From: JBOGZD01 sp050697155
Lineage (GTDB): Bacteria; Actinomycetota; Thermoleophilia; Solirubrobacterales; 70-9
DNA: 14,722 nucleotides
Assembly: GCA_050697155.1 (NCBI GenBank)
Contig: JBOGZD010000074.1
Coordinates: forward strand, 1 to 14,722
Reading direction: 5' to 3'
Part shown: piece after piece, positions 11,176-14,722 of the stretch
Numbering within the stretch: position 1 is the first letter of the stretch
How the letters are laid out: each line of letters begins with the position of its first letter
Notes under the pieces: generated by a model
What the model saw: the letters and a program-made list of their open reading frames with translations, nothing else
The model's database searches: none
What the model was told of the DNA's origin: nothing
Program-made: the position numbers and the translations under genes

Positions 11176-12842
11176 TTGCCTACCTTCTTCCAGGTCTCGG
11201 GCGCGCGGTTCGGGTTGCGGGTGTCCTGGAGCTCGCGCTCGCCCTCGTCGTTGTAGAACAGCGTGGTCGGTCCGCGCGAGCCGGGGAGATCGGAGACGAG
11301 GTTCGCGGCGCTGTCGGCCGGCTGGCCGGGGAGCGGCGCCGCGCCGAGCGGATAGCCGCGCTGGCCGAGCTGGCAGTCGGCATTGCGCTGCCCGGTGGGC
11401 ATGTAGGGCCCGGCATTGGCGATCGGGAGCTCGAACGGCTTGAACCGGCCGCCGAGGGTCGCCGACTCGCGCCCGCTCGCCGTGATCCCGGCATAACCAC
11501 CGACGTTCGACTCCACCTCCGGGGAGAGCGGCGCCCCCGTGACGACCTGCCGGTAGGCGAAGCCCACGGGGTCGGGGTCTGAGAACGCCTCGGCGAAGTA
11601 GGTGAACCAGTAGTTCCAGTAGTTGCAGACCGTCTGCGCCGGCACCACCCACTTCGCCAGCGGCTTCGCCGCGTCGAAGGTCTGCCTGAGCCGCTGCAGC
11701 GTGACCTTGGTCGTCGGCTGCGAGACGAGTTGGTTGAGCTCGCGCAGCGCTCCCCGCAGCCTGCGGTTGGTGGCCGGGAGGTCGCGCAGCACCGGGGTGC
11801 CGACCTCGATCGCCTCGTTGAGCACCGGCAGCGTGGTGCGCAGGTCCGAGACGCCCGGCCGCAGCTCGCGCGAGAGCACCGTGAAGTCCTCGAGGAACGG
11901 GCGCTGGCGCGGCAGCAGCTCGATCCCGGTCTCGAGCGTCGGCACGCCCTCGGAGATCGTCTCCTGGAGCGCGCCGACGTCGGAGGAGATCGCGGCGAGG
12001 GTGATCGCGGCGTTGGTGAACAGCGAGGCCTGCTGCTCGGCCACCGGGGCGACGATCCGCGCCGCGTCACCGAGCTCGGGGAAGAGGCGCTCGAAGCGGG
12101 TGTCGTTCTGGGACAGGATCTTCGCGACCGGCCGCAGCCCGCGGAACAGCGGCTCGATGGCGTTGATCGTGTCGTTCAGCGACGTGCCCCGGCCGGCGAA
12201 GCCCGAGCCGAACTCGAGCAGGTTGGTCCGGGCGTTGGTCCGGGTCCTCGTGTCGAAGGTATTGGCGATGTCGTCGAACTCGGTCTGCGCCTGGAAGCAG
12301 CCGTTCCTGGCCTCCTCCGACAGCGAGGACGTGAATTCGTCGGGGTCGGTCGGCACCTCGCAGGTGGCGCCGTCGTCGGTGCCGACGAAGGTGAAGCCCT
12401 CGGGCGCGTCCGGGCCGGTGCCGCGGATGATCTCCAGGTACTTGAGCCCGAAGCTCGAGCGGTAGCGCACCCGGAACACCGAGTCCTGGGGCAGCGGCTC
12501 GGCCGCCTTGTCGAGCTTCAGGTCGAGCCGCGCCAGCGCCCCGTCGGTGCCGGGCGGGGTCGGCTCGCCGCCGGCCTGGGCGGTCGCGGTCGCGTCCTCG
12601 GCGCGGATCGCCTCGATCGACTCGACCACCCCGACGCGGCTGCCGCCGATCCGGACCTCGTTGTTGTTGACGAGCCGGGCCGCGTTCGGGACCTCGACGG
12701 AGACCCGGTAGACGGGCACGAAGGGCAGGCCCTGGTTGGCGTTGTAGGCGAGGAAGACGGCGACGATCACGATCAGGGTCGTGACCGCGCCGACCATCGT
12801 CGGCGAGGCGGCGAGCGACTGAAGTGGGGATCGTCCTCTCAT
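11172..12842 (-). CDS. MCE family lipid-transport protein (mceC position)
   Basis: A 556-residue protein starting at ATG 12842, two bases after the upstream stop. A membrane anchor covers about 15-33 (TMVGAVTTLIVIVAVFLAY). An MCE domain covers about 43-141, with 'NNEVRIGGSRVGVV' and the closing 'SSFGLKYLEIIRGTG'. It carries an Ala/Gly/Pro/Thr-rich insertion (about 80-101) at the same loop as the neighbouring mceD-position protein. Cys161 and Cys182 lie just after the domain. A helical tube region covers about 185-390, and the C-terminal domain contains Cys406 and Cys490 and an aromatic 'NYWNYWFTYF' stretch. It is a predicted inner-membrane-anchored subunit of the lipid conduit. Confidence 0.9.
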   Translation of the reverse strand: MRGRSPLQSLAASPTMVGAVTTLIVIVAVFLAYNANQGLPFVPVYRVSVEVPNAARLVNNNEVRIGGSRVGVVESIEAIRAEDATATAQAGGEPTPPGTDGALARLDLKLDKAAEPLPQDSVFRVRYRSSFGLKYLEIIRGTGPDAPEGFTFVGTDDGATCEVPTDPDEFTSSLSEEARNGCFQAQTEFDDIANTFDTRTRTNARTNLLEFGSGFAGRGTSLNDTINAIEPLFRGLRPVAKILSQNDTRFERLFPELGDAARIVAPVAEQQASLFTNAAITLAAISSDVGALQETISEGVPTLETGIELLPRQRPFLEDFTVLSRELRPGVSDLRTTLPVLNEAIEVGTPVLRDLPATNRRLRGALRELNQLVSQPTTKVTLQRLRQTFDAAKPLAKWVVPAQTVCNYWNYWFTYFAEAFSDPDPVGFAYRQVVTGAPLSPEVESNVGGYAGITASGRESATLGGRFKPFELPIANAGPYMPTGQRNADCQLGQRGYPLGAAPLPGQPADSAANLVSDLPGSRGPTTLFYNDEGERELQDTRNPNRAPETWKKVGK

Positions 12843-12844
12843 GA

Positions 12845-14572
12845 TCAGTTCCCGAACAGGAAGTCGAGGAGGTCCTCGGCCGCTCCGGAGGTGTCGCCGC
12901 CGAGGCCCCCGCCGCCGCCGCTCTGACCGCCGCCGCCGAGGCCGTCGAGGGTCTGGTCGAGAGTCCCGCCGAGGTCCTCGAGCACGTTGTTGGGGAGGTC
13001 GAGGATCTCGTCGAGGACCTCGTCGGGGACCGCGCCGCCGCCGCCCGCCGGGGGAGCGGCCCCCGAGGCTCCGGGGGCGCCGTCGCCGCCGCCTGCACCG
13101 TCCCCGGCACGGCGATCAGGCGCGGTCCTCGAGGCGCCGGCCGGATCGCAGAGCTCATGGGCGGCCTCGGGCTCGGTCCCGTTCGGGCACACCGCGGGGT
13201 CGTATGGCGGCAGGCCGGAATCCTCGGTGATCCCCGGCTGGTTGGGCCCGAGCCACTGGACGCAGCGGGCCGCCTCGACGAGGCTCGTCGTCGTGCCGCC
13301 CCCCTGGGCCGGCACGCCGACCTCACCGGTCTGCGGGTCGCGGCCCGAGGAGACGTGTCCGCAAGGACCGCTCTCGAACTCGTTGAGGTTGACGTGCATC
13401 GAGTGGGCGACCTGGTCGAACTGCGCCGTGGTCCCGACGATGTAGTAGAGCCAGTTGAGGAACGACTCGAACCCCGTATAGCCCTTCGTGTCCCTGCGCC
13501 CCGCAAGCGGGTTCGTGCGCCCGGTGTCGGCCGCGGCGCGGTCGTCGATCTCCACCGCCCGGCGCGGATCGTCGATGTCGCGAACGAAGTCGGCGAGGGC
13601 CTCGGCGGTCACCGGCGCCTTGCGACCGGCCTCGGCGAGGAGGCGTATCTCGTCACGGCCGCGCGCGAGCGCCCGGCGCCCGACCACCGAGGCGTCGCCG
13701 AGGCTCGTCAGGGACTCGTCGCTGGCCTCGTTGAACGGCGGCAGGTTGAGCGCGAGGGTGTTGAGGTCAGGCGCCGCCGCGCGCAGGTCGGTGAGCAGCG
13801 GGGTCTGCTCGCGGGCGAGCGCCTCGAGGTCGGCGAGGGTCGGGTCGAGCTCGGCGAGGAAGTCGTCGAGGATCTCGAAGTCGCGCGAGAGGTCATCGCG
13901 GCGCGCGGCCGAGGCCGCGGCCGTGTCGCGGGCCTCCTGGACGAAGCGGACCACGTCCTCGGAGCGCTCGGCCAGCCGACCGATCACCTGATCGGAGTTC
14001 ACGTTCAGGTCGCGGATGATCCGGTTCTGGCTGGCGAGGATCCTGGTCACCTCGCGCAGCTCGGTCAGCGCGGGGGCGCCGAGCCGGATCGCCTCGTTGA
14101 GCGCCTCGGGGTTGCCGGCGAGCGCGGTGCCGAACTCGTTGATCAGCAGCTGGAGACGGCGCTTGAACGGCTCGCGCAGCGTGTTGTTGACGAGGTCCTG
14201 CTGGACGGTCTGGGAGACCTGGGAGGCGGGAATGGTGCCGTTCTCGGGCAGCGGCGGCCCGGCCGGTTCGCAGTCGATGAAGTACTCGGCGATCAGCGAC
14301 TGCGGCTCGGACGAGCACTCGCTGTCCTCGCCGAGCGTGCCGAGCTCGCCGGACAGCTCGACGGTGAGCAGCGCGCGCTTGTCCTCGTTGATGTCGAGCT
14401 CCTCCACCGTCCCGGTGGTGACCCCGGCGACGCGCACCTGGGAGCCCTCGACGATCCCGAAGGCGTTGTACAGCTCGATCTTGTAGGTGTGGGCGTCGTC
14501 GGCGCCCGCGCTCGCGGCGACCGTCGCCGCGCCGGCGACGAGCAGAGCGATCGTGAGCAGGATCCGCCTCAT
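12845..14572 (-). CDS. MCE family lipid-transport protein with Gly-rich C-terminal tail (mceB position)
   Basis: ATG 14572 forms an ATGA overlap with the upstream stop and is preferred to a GTG ten codons earlier; the product has 575 residues. The N-terminus (MRRILLTIALLVAGAATVAA then SAGADDA) looks like a signal peptide or a short uncleaved anchor without a cytoplasmic leader. An MCE domain covers about 26-105: 'EGSQVRVAGVTTGTV', and the closing 'LIAEYFIDCEP'. Cys86/Cys101 lie in it, and Cys404, 437, 462 and 475 are in the C-terminal part. Helices fill about 125-330. Residues 476-575 form a Gly/Ala-rich low-complexity tail containing an acidic helix (about 517-545) and ending LLDFLFGN, unlike its neighbours. 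Confidence 0.9.
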   Translation of the reverse strand: MRRILLTIALLVAGAATVAASAGADDAHTYKIELYNAFGIVEGSQVRVAGVTTGTVEELDINEDKRALLTVELSGELGTLGEDSECSSEPQSLIAEYFIDCEPAGPPLPENGTIPASQVSQTVQQDLVNNTLREPFKRRLQLLINEFGTALAGNPEALNEAIRLGAPALTELREVTRILASQNRIIRDLNVNSDQVIGRLAERSEDVVRFVQEARDTAAASAARRDDLSRDFEILDDFLAELDPTLADLEALAREQTPLLTDLRAAAPDLNTLALNLPPFNEASDESLTSLGDASVVGRRALARGRDEIRLLAEAGRKAPVTAEALADFVRDIDDPRRAVEIDDRAAADTGRTNPLAGRRDTKGYTGFESFLNWLYYIVGTTAQFDQVAHSMHVNLNEFESGPCGHVSSGRDPQTGEVGVPAQGGGTTTSLVEAARCVQWLGPNQPGITEDSGLPPYDPAVCPNGTEPEAAHELCDPAGASRTAPDRRAGDGAGGGDGAPGASGAAPPAGGGGAVPDEVLDEILDLPNNVLEDLGGTLDQTLDGLGGGGQSGGGGGLGGDTSGAAEDLLDFLFGN

Positions 14573-14722
14573 GGCCCCGAGATCCCCTGCTCCGTGTCGC
14601 ACTCCCCGTTGGCGTGCGAGCCGTCGGTGAGCGCACCGGCGTCGGTGAACGGGACCGAGTCGTCACCGGAGCCGACCGGGCGCTCGTTGCGGCCCGGGCA
14701 GCGGTTGGTGCTGACGTTGAGG
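14569..14722 (-). CDS. C-terminal end of a protein upstream in the cluster, probably MCE (partial)
   Basis: A minus-strand frame enters from the right edge and ends at TGA 14571-14569, overlapping the next gene's ATG as ATGA. The 50 visible residues include 'NRCPGRNERPVGSGDDSVPF' and end 'CDTEQGISGP'. They contain two cysteines about 30 residues apart, like the C-terminal cysteine pairs of the five MCE proteins that follow. If it is an MCE protein, it would complete a six-member set in the mceA position. The MCE domain itself is outside the window, so family membership is inferred. Confidence 0.6.
   Translation of the reverse strand, partial: LNVSTNRCPGRNERPVGSGDDSVPFTDAGALTDGSHANGECDTEQGISGP

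Noticed and set aside
9661..11256. 531-codon plus-strand open frame opposite an MCE gene (also 11730-12926 and 8882-9958)
   Set aside because: These are long antisense frames with low-complexity Arg/Glu/Leu composition; the minus-strand frames have membrane anchors, MCE domains and coupled junctions.

Overview
The window is very GC-rich, uses GTG starts freely, packs genes with 1-4 base stop/start overlaps, and carries an actinobacterial-style cluster of consecutive MCE proteins plus an ECF sigma factor paired with a DUF4349 membrane protein. This fits a high-GC actinobacterium, perhaps a member of the Thermoleophilia (Solirubrobacter-like). The lineage is an inference from style and gene content, not from a marker gene. 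No rRNA, tRNA or CRISPR array is visible, and no gene-free stretch exceeds 300 bases.

Left edge (1-273): a truncated minus-strand reading frame whose first 16 residues look like the start of an IS630-type transposase or HTH protein, then about 225 bases without a gene. That gap holds a G-rich four-run motif and a 15+15 base dyad just before the sigma factor. From 274 to 2092 lies a translationally coupled pair: an ECF-type sigma factor and a DUF4349 membrane protein that probably senses envelope state or restrains the sigma factor.

Middle (2093-6104): two small redox/metabolic cassettes bounded by three copies of an 87-89 bp structured repeat. The first has a rubredoxin gene divergent from a NUDIX hydrolase gene, then a 22-residue candidate small protein whose stop overlaps the GTG start of a double split-barrel FMN-binding oxidoreductase. 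The second, on the minus strand, has an iron-containing alcohol dehydrogenase coupled by a GTGA overlap to a DUF3137-like protein of unknown role.

Right (6105-14722): a minus-strand lipid-transport block. Reading 5'->3' on that strand there is the tail of one protein, five complete MCE-family proteins joined by ATGA, TGATG and GTGA junctions or a 2-base gap, then an SCP2 lipid-binding protein. If the truncated protein is also an MCE protein, the set has six members, as in mycobacterial mceA-F clusters. The YrbE permease genes would lie beyond the right edge. The MCE proteins would form an envelope-spanning lipid conduit, and the SCP2 protein could be a cytoplasmic lipid acceptor or carrier.

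The most unusual feature is the repeat. It has three copies, a perfect 9-bp inner hairpin, and 8-bp outer inverted arms that covary between copies. The copies contribute stop codons, a probable terminator and a probable ribosome-binding site to adjacent genes.
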